A DNA stretch of 64,000 nt from Megamerina dolium (Eukaryota > Arthropoda > Insecta > Diptera > Megamerinidae). Position numbers and translations under genes: made by a program. The first letter of the stretch is position 1. Each line of letters begins with the position of its first letter. Shown piece after piece: positions 1 through 11,984 of the stretch. The notes beneath the pieces are model-generated. The model was not told where the DNA came from. It saw only the letters and a list, made by a program, of their open reading frames with translations, and searched no databases. The stretch lies in contig OY978529.1 in assembly GCA_963854835.1 (NCBI GenBank), positions 42,528,055 through 42,592,054 of the forward strand, written 5' to 3'.

Positions 1-464
1 CGGGTGAATCGATCATTGAGAAAGTCCACTGTATGCAATTGAACGAAATGTTGCGGAATCTTCCGATTAAATAGCTGAGATTGTTCAACCGATCAACCCC
101 AAACCTCTTGCAGGATCACGCGTGACCACACACTACACGAATAACTGCGGCAAAGCTACAGAAGTTGGATTTAGAAACTCTCCGTCACCCACCATATTCA
201 CACGACCTTGCACTCATCGACTACCATTTCTTTCGGAATTTGGACAACTTCCTTGTACGAAAAACATTTCATTTAATTCTGAAAAGGCTGTCAAAAGTGC
301 CTTCCAGCAATTCATCGACTCCCGTGAATCAGGCTTCTACAGCAGAGGGAGAAATGATATGGCAAAAGTGTATCGATAATACAGCCGCATACTTCGCTTA
401 AAAATAAATAGTCTATAAACAGAAAAAAATCGATTGATTTTCCATTTCATATTAGACAACCCAA
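1..464 (+). mobile_element. mariner transposon, 3' part, cut by the window edge
   Basis: This is the 3' half of a mariner-family DNA transposon; the 5' half lies outside the window. The 3' terminal repeat appears to be the stretch ending in TTAGACAACCCAA, followed by a TA at 465-466 that would be half of the target-site duplication. A broken transposase frame fills 105-401. With frameshifts and an in-frame stop the copy cannot be autonomous. The terminal repeat is inferred from one end only. Confidence 0.8.
105..401 (+). pseudogene. mariner transposase C-terminal half, broken
   Basis: The translation shows the mariner QDxARPHT motif, with the second catalytic Asp at 114-116, and then YSxDLAxxDYHFF with the third Asp 34 residues later, the DD34D spacing of mariner. 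It ends in a typical WQKCIDNTAAYFA tail and a TAA stop. An in-frame TGA at 123-125 replaces an Arg codon of the motif. The middle part, AVKSAFQQFIDSRESGFYSRG, reads in another frame between about 279 and 345, so there are at least two frameshifts. The family encodes a cut-and-paste transposase acting on TA targets; this copy is dead. Confidence 0.88.
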
Positions 465-466
465 TA

Positions 467-2849
467 ATTCTGCAACTGCGTGATGCTCAACTTTTTATGA
501 TTCTCCAAATTATTATAATATTTTTTGTTTTCACCTGATATACGAAAATATAATTGTCATGTAGAGAGAGTATTGTGAAATTTCATTTTGTAGCTGTTGT
601 ATATAAAAATCATAGCATACTTATAGGCTCATACTATTTAGTGATTATTTTTCTGTTGAGTCACATACATAAATCCCATACACGTATGTAACCACATTTC
701 ATAGTGTATGAAAAACCAGAATGTTGAAAATATTTATCTACAACCATTTGTCTGTCAGACAATTTTAATTCTCATGTCACATTTTAAACTCATTAATGGA
801 GAATGATAACATCATGTCAGAGCAAAAAAACGAGTAAAAGAACGAATAAAATGAATATAGTAGGAGGATATGTTTAAAATACTGAACAGAATGAAATAAA
901 TGAGCGCAAATATTTCTTCTAATAAATCTACGAATGTGTAGATGTAGTACGTACATTGTTATAATTATAGCATTTTGCCTGGCATCATATGGATCTTCAT
1001 GTACCATATACGTTCAACTACAAGTAGGGTAGGAGTAGAATCAAATTATTCGAATAGAGTCACGTGTGAAGCTCATAATTTGTATTAGCACACACACACA
1101 CACATGTATTTTGTTACAAAGACTTATTGGAAACCTATATTAGGCTGGTTCTTAAGTTATTTCTTTTTTTTTAATATTTGAAAAATTTCAGCTCTCCTAT
1201 TTATTCAATATTCGATAGAATAATATTCGATATAAAAATATCGACAATATTTCAATAGCATAAATTTCTATGCTACAGTTTAAAGTGCAAAGATATTGTT
1301 TATAGTATTTTTATATTTATATTTTTGCTCTTTTGTATATGTTTTCTATTTATAAAGGCTTCTTATGTATGCTTCTATGGTGACAAAGCGGTCTGAATAA
1401 TGCCTATTCATATCAACAGTTACAAAAAGAATTTTTTTTTTTTTTATTGCTTTTCAACATATAGGCAACATACGGACTATAGAGAAGAAGAAACCGGATG
1501 CCTATATCCGTTAAAAAAGACATTAAGAGCAAAGAATGTTTATACTTGAATACTAAAAAAAGAACAAAAAAAAAAATAAAAAACAAAAACCAAAAGAATG
1601 AAATGAAATATTACTTTCTACCTGTATCATACACTCTAAAGGTAGGCATAACCATCAAGTGCCTACATTACCGACTCTTATATGTAATCTCACCCAAACA
1701 AACGCCCTACAGGTCGAGTATGTGCAAGTCTACATTCATAATATTCAAGAAAAAGGCATATACGAATACGATACATAAAGACAAATGACTTTTAGAAGCT
1801 TTTGTATTGTTTTGTCGTTATTGTGGCTTGCAAGATGGGCAGCAAACATGAGGAAAGAACATATTAACAGTGAAATAATAAAAACATTCAAATGGCAAAA
1901 GGAAATATCTATAAGTATGAGTGTATGTGTGTATGTGTATGCGGCATTCGACTTTTACAGTGTTGAGTTGTTATGATAATGTTATGTTTGTTTTTTTTTT
2001 GGTTTTTTTTTTTGGACAATTTTCATATTCCTCTTATATTTTGTTTTTATTATTATTTTTTCGCATACATATTGTTTTGCGCTTTATTAAATTTCTGCTT
2101 ATTTATTTATGAGTTTGTTAATATTTTTGGTTTGTTTGTTTAGCATTTCTCTGCTTCAAATATGAAGATAACATTTTTCTTATTGCATAATTTTTAGCGC
2201 GTCACATATATGGTATGTTTTTTCGTTTCGTCGCACAGTGATTCATCGCATTGATAAAATTTCGAAAAATTCATTGTATTAAAATTAAATTCCATTAAAT
2301 TAAAAACTCTGATGAAAAGAGGCCACAAAAATGTTGGTGAGAAAAGTACCTACATGGTTTGAAAGTACACTCCTCACTGTACGACCGCTCTTTATACGGA
2401 ATTTTAGCCTAAACGGCCTTTTTTATTTATGGCACTCTTTCGATTTATGACCATGCTATGCTATTAGGTCGGTGTACTACAAAAATGTAGAAAATTTTCG
2501 ATTCGTTTTACGTCCACCATTTATGGAGCCTACATAGGCCGTATAGCGAGGTATGGGTGTATTTTTGAATATGTTTTCAACAGGATATATTTGAAAGTTG
2601 CAATTTTGTATTTATAATTTATCAATGCGGAATTTTGTTTTGTAAATATTTTTTAATGTAAATATATTTAAAAATAAAGTAAATTAAAACTACAATTTTT
2701 TCTCGTTGAGTAAATATTTTCGAAAAACAAATTTTTAGCTGATATTTGGGTATTATCCCTGAAGAAATTTTTAACAGAAACTAGCTGTATACAATATTGT
2801 ATTTATTATGTAACAATGTGGAATTTTGATTTCTACAATTTTTATTTTA
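467..2849. other. AT-rich non-coding stretch
   Basis: No supportable gene. It holds a (CA)n run near 1088-1104, several poly-T and poly-A runs, and a GCATACTTATAGGC word at 615-628 that matches the recurring insulator-like motif with one change. The open frames here, up to 96 codons near 1498-1788, are rich in Lys, Ile, Tyr and Phe as expected for chance frames in AT-rich DNA. Confidence 0.6.
615..628 (+). promoter_or_regulatory. Su(Hw)-like insulator word
   Basis: GCATACTTATAGGC differs by one base from GCATACTTTTAGGC, which resembles the Drosophila Su(Hw) zinc-finger site as I remember it. It is the first of about ten dispersed matches in the window. Occupancy cannot be judged from sequence. 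Confidence 0.35.
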
Positions 2850-3490
2850 CACTTATTCTTCTTATGATCTGAGAAAATGTTGTAGTTACAATTGAAAATA
2901 GATGTAGAAATTTGTATTGCTCAATTTATTGTAAAATTTTTATTAAGCATTTTTCATCCCAAAAGTATGCTATAGCGCAGAAGAATTAATATTGCCATCA
3001 GAATCTTCGAAAAACTTGGACCGATTAAAGATTATTGAAGGTTCACAAGCGCATTACTTCTTGTGATCTGAAAAAATTTTGTAGTTACAATTGAAAAGAA
3101 CAAACAGACGCAAACATTTTTATTGCCCAATCACATTATTTTAAAGCATTTTTAATCCCAAAAGTATGCTGTAGCAGAGATGAATATTGCCACGAGAAGC
3201 TCCGAAAAAATTAGGCTAAGCTTTTTTCCAGTGTTATTGTGCATATTATAATTGAAGATTATTGAAGGTTCACAAGAACATTATTTCTTGTGATCTGAAA
3301 TAATTTTGTTGTTACAATTGAAAATAATCGCAAACACTGTTATTGCTCAGTCAATTTTTATTAAGCATTTTTAATCCCAAAAGTATGCTGTAGCAGAAAA
3401 GAATTAATATACGCATTAGAAGCTTCTAAGGGATTTGATCAAGCTTGTCTTTCAGTGTTGTTCTGCATATTATATTCGAAAAGTATTGAA
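2850..3490. repeat. Three-unit tandem repeat, 199-219 bp period
   Basis: Three degenerate copies of one unit follow each other. Each has a 'tgatctgaaaaaat..tgtagttacaattgaaaa' box (about 2868, 3064 and 3291), then 'attgct/cca', then TCCCAAAAGTATGC starting at 2957, 3156 and 3375, then 'tgtagcag..gaattaatat' and 'gaagattattgaagg'. The anchor spacing is 199 and 219 bp. On the minus strand the anchor reads GCATACTTTTGGGA, close to the insulator-like word found elsewhere in the window. No open frame runs through it. Confidence 0.8.
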
Positions 3491-5233
3491 GGAATATACA
3501 TATTTATATTAGGCGATTCCTATAGGCAGAACATTAGCGGTATCACTTTTCTGAGTTTTGTTACAGAGGATTTCCAGCTTTTCAATTGATTACCGACCGT
3601 TTGGAAGATGAAATTATTGTTTCAGAGCAAGGTAAAATGCTCTTGAGTTGGTCAGACTAAGCATCAAAATTATATGAAGAGAAGGTCAATAGTTTAACCC
3701 CTACGCAACGACACCTAGAAACATTTGGAACATTTTGAACGAGTTTCTCCTCGAGTATTGTTATGAGTATTAAATTTATATATTATTCGTAGATCCTACC
3801 AAATAGCAACACTATAGTGGCATCACTTTTTGTAATCTTTAACGCAGATCACTTTTAAAAATAATTTTTCAATAAATTTTAACAGTCGAAAGAATTTTGA
3901 ACTATTTCTGATAGTAAATTTTTATCGATAGTCATTCGAACGCACATTTTGCGACATGAAAAAGTTCAACGTATCAATACACCCGCATCGAATATATAAA
4001 ATATATCTACATTATTTGCTATAAATAATTTTCTTAAACTAAAACATTCGCAATAAAATAGATTCAACTTAAAAGATTCAAAATTCAAGATTCAAATTTC
4101 ATTAGCATTAGCATTAGGTCTTATTCTTGTATGAGATGAAATCACTGTGCACCGAAAATCATATTTTACAAGGTTTAAGAAATTAAATGCCATGACATTG
4201 TCTTTGAAAGTTCACCTTAGTGTTCTCTATTAGTTACACACTCATATTTATCATATAGTATTTGAAAAACGACTTGAACATTTCACAGCACAAAATCTTT
4301 ACCCATTGTATTCACCATACTTTTCATCTTCATATTTTAATCCATATGAGAAACTCAAAATATGCCTAATTGAAAAGTATAGAAAAGTAATATACGAGCA
4401 TTTGTGAGCGGAGATTAAATTGGATGGTTCACATTACATTGTATATAATAATTCATTGAATTTATTTATGTTTTCTTTAATCACTTGAATTTTCGTTTAC
4501 TTGCATAAATTATACATATACCGGAAATTGATTTGATCAATTATTTATTACATAAATATCAATGAATTTCCAATTTTCATGGTAATATTTGTTATAATTG
4601 TCATTTGAAGACATTTGTCGATTGTTATTCCTTTGAATATATTCCACTTTATGTTCTTTAATTTACATATTTACTAATTACGTTAGATATAAAACACGTG
4701 TGTCTCTATATCTACATATTGCCGGAAATTCACTTCATTATTCAATTCAACTTTACTCAACGAACGACAAACAACAACTAACGAATATCCACTTGTTAGT
4801 ACACACTCAGGACTTGTAGTATTTACAATTCTCATATGGGAAAAGGGAAATTTTGTGCGCTCTTCCTACAGGTTATTTCGCTCTCTCTCTCTCTCTCTAT
4901 CTATCTCTTCAATTGGAAGTATAATATTCATTGTACATTGACCTTAGTATTCATTTTGCCGGTTTACTACAAATTTTAAGGGTCGTATTATGATTTGGTT
5001 TGTGATATGTGGGGAAATTTGTTGTTGTTATTTTGTTACATGTGGCTACAATCACATGTTATTGAACTACAAGGTTTAACAGGTTGACAATGTGACGTTA
5101 CTGTTTGTGGAGAAAAAATTGCTGTATGGGAAATTATCGCGTAAGGGGTGAAAAATAAGGATAAGGAAATTTTAACAGATTTATTGGAGAAGAGATATTA
5201 TCTGAATATATGTATTGAATATATAATATGGAA
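3491..5233. other. AT-rich non-coding stretch
   Basis: Nothing gene-like is seen. It contains a (CT)n run at about 4880-4898 followed by a short CTAT run. No transposase or reverse transcriptase fragments were recognised. Confidence 0.6.
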
Positions 5234-5235
5234 TA

Positions 5236-5783
5236 CTTCTGTCAAATAAGTACCCGGAAATTCTCATTTTTAATTTTCCCTCTGAGAATATTTCAAAAAA
5301 TTTTTTTCCCAGGTTGGCACAAATGTCAGCCACTATTCTGTGAATTTTTATTGCTATGTGTCATTTAGTTTGGTTACGGCGTCATTAGGAACAAGTCAAC
5401 CTTTTGTGTGCGTTGCGATTTCTTCTCGCCCCTCTTTGAACGATTTATACCAATCGTAAACTTGAGTTTTCGACATGGTTGAATCTCCAAATGTTTTTTT
5501 TCAACATTTCCAACGTTTTGGCACAAGAAATTTCGTTTGAAACACAAAATTTCACACAAACTCTTTGTTCGATATTTTTATCCATAGTAAAAATCGCAAC
5601 CCACACAAAAGGTTGACTTGTTCCTAATGACGCCGTAACCAAACTAAACGACACATAGCAATAAAAATTCTCAGAATAGTGGCTGACAGTTGTACCAACC
5701 TGGGAAAATTTTTTTTGAAATATTCTCAGAGGGAAAATTAAAAATGTGAATTTCCGATTTCCGGGTACTTATTTGACAGAATG
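5236..5783. mobile_element. Palindromic mariner-derived MITE, copy 1
   Basis: This 548-bp non-autonomous element has long inverted arms. The left arm, 5236-5421, begins CTTCTGTCAAATAAGTACCC. The right arm, 5591-5783, is nearly its reverse complement and begins CATTCTGTCAAATAAG on the minus strand. A TA dinucleotide flanks each end (5234-5235 and 5784-5785), the target duplication of Tc1/mariner elements. The arms correspond to the 5' untranslated region of a mariner, duplicated in inverted orientation, and the spacer holds the first codons of its transposase on the minus strand. A second copy lies at 32568-33016. Confidence 0.85.
5421..5585 (-). pseudogene. mariner transposase N-terminal fragment
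   Basis: Reading from an ATG at 5585 on the minus strand gives MDKNIEQRVCVKFCVSNEIS, followed by a helix-turn-helix segment ending VYDWYKSFKEGRE after a one-base frameshift in the T run near 5494-5502. This is the paired-like DNA-binding domain found at the N-terminus of mariner transposases related to SETMAR. It stops after about 55 residues, where the other inverted arm begins, so no catalytic domain is present. Confidence 0.8.
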
Positions 5784-5785
5784 TA

Positions 5786-7639
5786 TGAGTAATTATGAGT
5801 ATGAGTAATTTTAATTAAATATTATTTCATAAGTATTTGAAAGGAACAAATAAATTACTCGAGAAAAACTGAGAGATATGGAATATTTATTTCTTATAAA
5901 TAAGTATTTATAAATATTTTTTTTTTTCAAAGTAATTACTATTTATTAGATTAGTTTAAACCGAAGTAGTACATTTATAAAAATTTAATTAAGGAATTCT
6001 TAACCCATAACTGACAAAAATACCCAAAAAATTGTATCAACCTCAAGCAATCATATTCGTAGAATATTTTAGTTAAAAAAAAATTTAAGTTACCTCTAAT
6101 ATACATTGCCGTAATATTAAATTTTAATTTAAAACAAAAAGCTATACCATTTACTCCTTCCAACCATTCTTCAGCCCTTTCAACGCACTATGATGAGTTC
6201 GAAGTACAAAGAAACAAACAACGACAATTCAACAATAGTACATGCTAGTTGCATGTCGAATCCAATAGGGAATTTATACATATTCATATATACGTAAACC
6301 ATCATATGTACTCGTATGTATCAACATATGAGTACTGAAAAAACATTACTGCCATATTGTCAATAGGCAGTGATGTCTCTGAATGAAAAGTGTCCTTTTG
6401 CAACAAGTGCAAAAAAAAAAAATAAAAATAAAAATAAAACAAAAAAATAAATAAATAAAGGATTTAATCAGTGCCAAAATAAAAACCAACTATATACAAA
6501 CAACTAAAGCGAATAACGGCAAAAACAATAATCTCATTGGTAACATCTCTCTGTCTATGTGTGTGGATACACTTTTGGGGATTAAAACAGTGTTGCAAGG
6601 ATTTTTCCATATACGAGCAAGTCTATGCATGCATACAAGGATAGATAGTAAAATATTTACATATGCAAAATAGAAAAGGCATTGAAGCAGCAGAAGTATG
6701 TGCGAGAACAAAAGCGCTGATAATAGCGATAATATTCGTTGTTTTTGTGAAGTGTATGTTGGTATTTAGAAATTTATGTTTTGAAAATTTATAACATTTA
6801 AGGTTTTTGCCAAAATTTCATAGAAAACAATAGCAGGAAAATGGCCAACAAAGTGTTAAGGAGGTAGTTTTTGTAGTTGTGTCTATTTTGGGTCTATTTA
6901 GTCTTAATATGTATGCTTGTTTTATTCAAAGGCATTTGGTGAGTATTGGTGCACTTTTGAATAAGCATCATAATCAAGATAATGCAAATAGCTGTAGAAT
7001 TTGTTAATGTTATTTTCGAAATTGCATTTAGATATGACTATTTTTTTATTTAAATTGTTAATAATTGAGACTATTCTAGTAATGGCCATAAATAACATTT
7101 AAAGTAATTCGAGATTATATAGAAATTAAGGTAATAAATGGTAATAAATAAAACAAAAATGCGAAATACTGAGGCACATAAAGCAATAGCAATAGCATAA
7201 GCAATTAATATGGAAGTGGACGACAGGCGGTAGACGACATACTGTAACAGGTCAAAACTAAACCTGTTACAACCTTTTACACACCTACCTACGAACACTC
7301 CATAAATAATTAAAATATTCAATGTACCAACAATAAACAAATAATAGCAAATATGTGTATCATAGAAAAAGTTCATTTGATTCTTCTTCTTCTCATTATT
7401 GTCGTCATACAGTAATATTAGTAGATGTATGCACACATACACATACTCGTGTAGTCAATCGCTATGACCACAGAGAAAGAAGAAACAATCAAATGAATTT
7501 TCACTAAACGTAAATTGTAGTATCGTAGGAATTTTATGCTACATAATTCTTAAATGCTTTATATATGGAGATGCACTAAAGGTATATGACTTGCCAACGT
7601 AAGGCATGAGAAAAAAAGGGTAATAAATCCTACCAAATG
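5786..7639. other. AT-rich non-coding stretch
   Basis: No supportable gene. It contains poly-A tracts near 6410-6460 and many short frames. The 123-codon minus-strand frame at 7071-7442 is hydrophobic and low in complexity, and I regard it as chance. Confidence 0.55.
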
Positions 7640-7960
7640 CTTGGTCGAGTAAGTCGTAACCCCATATACTAAGTTGAAACGATCTTGCGAAATGTTTGAA
7701 ACCGCCCAGTTCCGCCACCCCGTTGGTTATTCCTATATATATTGCTAAAAGATCTCCCTCTTCTAGGTGTGAGGCCAGGGTGCTGGATTCAGGAGGTCCC
7801 TGCATCAGGCTACCCTACACAACTATCAGTCGCATGGAGAATTCTGCTGAGGCGGATCTGCCAGACGACTGATTCATTAGGTGCGACCAGGTGGCACTGG
7901 TCAATCCTAAAAATCCTCATTGTATCAGTAAGGTTAGGTATTCTAGTTAGGCATAAAAAT
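7640..7960 (-). other. GC-richer patch of unknown origin with minus-strand open frames
   Basis: This patch is clearly richer in G+C than its surroundings. On the minus strand it reads as two adjoining frames: one about 31 codons long beginning IDQCHLVAPNESVVWQIRLS (to about 7815), then a second one from about 7805 containing GPPESSTLASHLEEGD and ITNGVAELGGFKHFARSFQL. The composition is more protein-like than chance frames nearby. I do not recognise the family; it could be a decayed transposon or exons of an unknown gene. It sits just downstream, on the same strand, of the candidate exon at 8036-8167. Confidence 0.3.
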
Positions 7961-8035
7961 GAGAAATAGAATTTCTATTGAAATTGTAAAAAAAGAAAGG
8001 AAAATAAAGCAAAGTAGTAGTAGTACCATTGATAC

Positions 8036-8167
8036 CGAGCCGAACACTCTTCTAGTGTCGGTGAATTGATTGCCAATACGCAATCGTGTGGAATTTGGTC
8101 CTACTCCTACAACAAGAGTTTTACGCTGCTCTCTTGTTTGACCCTGGCTGACTAAGTAATACCTCAT
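8036..8167 (-). other. Candidate internal exon (132 bp)
   Basis: On the minus strand a strong 3' splice site (CGTGCCTTTTGTTTCCAG, ending at 8168) precedes an open stretch of exactly 44 codons. It starts MRYYLVSQGQTREQRKTLVV and ends with TDTRRVFGS before a weaker GTATCA donor at 8035. Only one frame is open; the others close quickly. The protein is not recognised. The case rests on splice-site quality and composition, and the donor is poor, so this is only a candidate. It might instead be an old repeat. Confidence 0.3.
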
Positions 8168-8468
8168 CTGGAAACAAAAGGCACGCGTTACAGTACATAT
8201 ACTCAAATCAATGACCATTTAGAATATATTTTCAAAAGAGGCATTAATGTCAAAAAGTGCAATCATGAAGAATTTTTTTTCATATAAATTTAAAATATAA
8301 ATTCTAAAATTTTTACAATAATGTCGATATTGCAAAAATGCATTTCGACATTATTGCATAACGGTTTGATGTCGAAAAGTGCTAAAACCCAGTTTATCAA
8401 TCTTCCAGAGGAACTTCGATCTATAAAAACCTATTTAATTCATAAACCATAATTTCATTATAAAGCCG

Positions 8469-8640
8469 ACTAGGTCATGTCGAGCGAATGGAAGAACCCG
8501 CTCTAATTAAGAAGGTGTTAAATACTCGGAATCCGCTGGTGGACAACGCAGAAGTGGCATAGCTTGTCATCGGTGGAAAACGAAGTACTGGCGAAGGACA
8601 GCGATGGCTGTTGAATAAAAGTTTCTTTGTTTCAGAATAA
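8469..8640 (+). pseudogene. Non-LTR retrotransposon fragment, end of the reverse transcriptase ORF
   Basis: The translation reads LGHVERMEEPALIKKVLNTR, then NPLVDN, with a frameshifted GKRSTG-like stretch. This is the conserved C-terminal segment seen at the end of endonuclease/reverse transcriptase ORFs of insect non-LTR elements. The same segment recurs in better condition at 34381-34860. It has stops and frameshifts. Only the last part of ORF2 is present, as expected for a 5'-truncated insertion. Confidence 0.7.
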
Positions 8641-8687
8641 AAGTAATTTTAATGCATTCACCTTTTTTTAAAGTTTTTAGTATGGCG

Positions 8688-8856
8688 CAGTGGCGTAGTC
8701 AGGAGGGTCAGAGGGATAGATCACACTTCGCCGGTTGACTTGTTAAAAAAGAAATATAATAATATATAGATATTTAAAAATTATTCATTAAAATTTTTTT
8801 CTTATACATCTTTTTCATCTTAACCCCCCCTTCTCAAAATCCTGGCTACACCACTG
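8688..8856. mobile_element. hAT-type MITE (169 bp)
   Basis: The element starts CAGTGGCGTAGTCAGGA, and the reverse complement of its right end is CAGTGGTGTAGCCAGGA. These inverted termini are typical in form of hAT-superfamily elements. The flanks GTATGGCG (8680-8687) and ATATGTCG (8857-8864) match at six of eight positions, consistent with an old 8-bp target duplication, the hAT signature. The interior is AT-rich and non-coding. Confidence 0.75.
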
Positions 8857-8949
8857 ATATGTCGCCAGAGTTTTTGGAGTATTTACTGTAATTCAAAAAG
8901 TTAGAAATTTTCATATTGCATTATTGTTTTGAATTCGACAACGTTGATA

Positions 8950-9181
8950 CCGGCAGTAATAATTTGCCAAAAATGCTTCTTAAAAGAGCTCTGTAACAAA
9001 ACTAAATTAAAGTGATGTCACGAGAGTTCTGCCGTTTAGGACAGGCTAATATAAGTAGGTCCCTTCTAATGCTGTCCAAATTTAATACGCACAGCAGTAT
9101 TGGAAGAGAAGCTCGGTGGTATCACAATTAGCCTTTTTGGCTTAAGCGCGTCCTCTTAGTGGAAGGGCAGCCGCATAACCC
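8950..9181 (+). repeat. tRNA-derived SINE, copy 1, 5'-truncated
   Basis: This matches the body of the SINE at 42250-42637, beginning at 'ccggcagtaataatttgcc'. It runs through 'gtgatgtcac', 'ataagtaggtcc' and 'acgcacagcagtattgg' to a tail 'agccgcataaccc'. The tRNA-like head with its internal promoter boxes is missing, as usual for 5'-truncated retroposed copies. Confidence 0.8.
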
Positions 9182-11984
9182 AATGTAACTACATTGATAA
9201 TAGAAGCAAAATCTTTAAATTTTCAATCCTTTTTTACAAAATACAAATAAAAATTCCTCTAATAAATTCTATTATAATTCCTTCGAATTTTTATACTGAA
9301 CGACCTAAAAAAACCAGAATTTTTGACTCTAACCTTTAAATAAAAATGTTTATAAATTTTGAAGAACTTTATAATTTACCAATGATTTCTAAGGAATTTC
9401 TTCAATCAACATAAATATCTTCAATATTATAAATTTTACGAATTTTTTCTATCTCACGAATCACTGTACATCAGTACAGATGACAAATGCTACTCAACAT
9501 TAAGTGCACTTAAAAAGCTTTTGCTCTATTTAATTTCGCAAATTGACTATAATCGACTGTAAATTATATTTATAGGTACTTAGTTTCATTCGAAAGGATT
9601 TCGAAAGTTTACTTCGAAATAACGGTTAAACGAAATGGATAAAATGTATTCTCGAAATATTATAGGACATTCTGAAGTTATTGCTATTTAGAATATTCGA
9701 ATTAACATTCTAAGAAATACTGGGAAATTGTTGCAATGCTGAAAGCCGATAAAATAATGGGATATTTACAACATGTGAATTGTGGTGGATTTTCTTCGTA
9801 GCAATAACATCAAGAATCCTCTATATAATGATGATGATAGCGTGTATGTTTTGACTTGTTAACATTATTATTTGTTGACCTTTTTAAAGGTTTCCACTTT
9901 AATCTCTATTGCATAGGTAACGATAACTGGAAAATAAACAAATTTTAAATAAAAACTTTGCTTTCAATAAGAATGATATTTGAAAGAGCTGATAACGATA
10001 ATCATAATAATAATAATAATACAATGTAATAATAAAGTGAAATAAACATTAACAAAATGAAAACACAAATAAAATAAAATCAAATACTACTGTATAAGCA
10101 ATTTATCTAATAGATGGGGTATACTTTTAGGCGTTGAACACAAATTATATGAATGTGTGATAAACACCAGCACAATCGTTAAGCCATCCAATGGTAATAA
10201 CAATGAAGACGACGTTAACAACAACAACAACATAAAACGCTTTATTGCAGCAATATGTGTGTGTGTGTGTGTGTATGGCTACACACATCTAAACAAAGTG
10301 AAGAGAAAAGTGCACAACAACAAAATCAAATAAAAGTTGCTCAAAAAGCAATATGCGGCTTAGCGCCTTTACGCATTCGAATATGTGCTCATATATAGTA
10401 CGAGTATATAGGATGATTGTGTGTTCTTGAGTTGAGCATAGGAGCAATAGCGATAAATGCTTTTGCCTATTCCTTAAGGAATATAAAATCAATAGCGGCA
10501 GGCAGTATGTTGTGCACCTAAATTTATGCTAAGTCTGCAAAGCTGTTACGTTTAGTTAAAAATCTGAACACTTTAACATGAAAGTGTGAATTCTCTTGAT
10601 AATTAAAATATTTCATTACAATTGATTCACTTTAAGACTTATGTTTTTCAATTATTTTGGAGTTTTTGGAAAAGTTGTTAACTGAAAATTTATGTCTTTA
10701 CTAAATTTATAATCATTAACACTGACCCTCTCTCTCTCTCTCTCACAATTGTTGCCTCTTAAAAAGTATTACTATGTCATTTGTCAACATTTCCGCTTTT
10801 AAATTTTAATTTCATCTTTACTTTTAAGTACCTACTCGAATTGCCATACATTTGCTGCTTCTTCGTTACGACCCTCAGTTTGCTTTTTGCACCATTTCTT
10901 GTAAGTATTTGAATTTATATTGTATATGCCGTGACTGATTTATTATTTATGCACATTTAATTTATGTATTTGCTAACAACCACTTACAATCAACTTCAAT
11001 TTAGTGAAATTATTATTGTTTCCTTTTCAAGTCTGTTTCACTTCAATTTTATCTTGTCTTGTCTTGTCTTGTCTTGAAATTTATTATTTACCCCTTTCTT
11101 TTTGTAAAGTCTTGCAAACGTTTTAATTATGGCTTTTATTGTGTGTGTGTGTGCTATTGGCATTAAAGCATTTCCAAATGTGTGTGTGTGTGTGGGGGGG
11201 AAGGAGGTTTAGTTGTTCGTAAATAGGAGCTAGGTATAATAGGTATAATATTGGTATTCCCGATGTGATTTATTTGGCATCGTTTTCAAAAATTTCAGAT
11301 TTACAGTCAATCTGATAAGTCCATAAGGTTGTAGTGAATTAATTCGAAATATGAGAACTTCTCCTTCCTTCTCTTCGAAAGCATCTAGTGGAGCTAAATT
11401 AAAAGAAAAATATTTTTGACATTATTTCAAGAGCTCGTCGATTAATAATGATTTATGAATTTTTTAGAAGTCCCACCTCTCTCCTCTTTTCTCCGTAAAC
11501 ACCTAGTGGATGAAAAGCCATGTTCATAGGAGCTTTTGAAATCCGAAATCATTTTTGAGAAGGATCAGCAAAAATATAAAAATCAGTCACCTCTACATCT
11601 AAGAATTTGCTTTGTAACGTGATGCATATTTGCAATGAAGATATTCTACACATCAGGAATGAGACTTTTCAGAAAATATCTGCCAAAGCTTTATTATAAG
11701 TGGCATTATTTGAAAATTAATCCGAATTAGAGAAACATAATTTAGTTCCAATTCTTTAGATAGATTTTTGACATCATTTACAAAAACCAACACCAAAATT
11801 CAAAATTTTATTACAAAATATCTTCATATTGTAGTGTAAAAACTCTTCACAAAATTCACATCGTGAATACCGCTAATATTGCTGTGAAATAATGTTTAAG
11901 TGTATATGTTGGGAGACTATTATTATTAATAACCTCAAGTCATGCAAGATTTTTTGGTATTGTCAACATTATCGAACAATAATT
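9182..11984. other. AT-rich non-coding stretch with microsatellites
   Basis: No gene is seen. Simple repeats include (AAT)n near 10003-10020, (CAA)n near 10209-10230, (GT)n at 10256-10274, (CT)n at 10727-10743, (TTGTC)n at about 11050-11076 and GT runs near 11139 and 11180. A GTATACTTTTAGGC word lies at 10119-10132. Confidence 0.6.
10119..10132 (+). promoter_or_regulatory. Su(Hw)-like insulator word
   Basis: GTATACTTTTAGGC, followed by G, is identical to the words at 58540-58553 and 63041-63054. Such exact recurrence is not expected by chance in 64 kb. The functional reading is inference. Confidence 0.4.

Noticed and set aside
7071..7442. 123-codon open frame on the minus strand
   Set aside because: It is hydrophobic and rich in Ile, Tyr and Phe, as expected from AT-rich DNA, with no splice context and no known relative.
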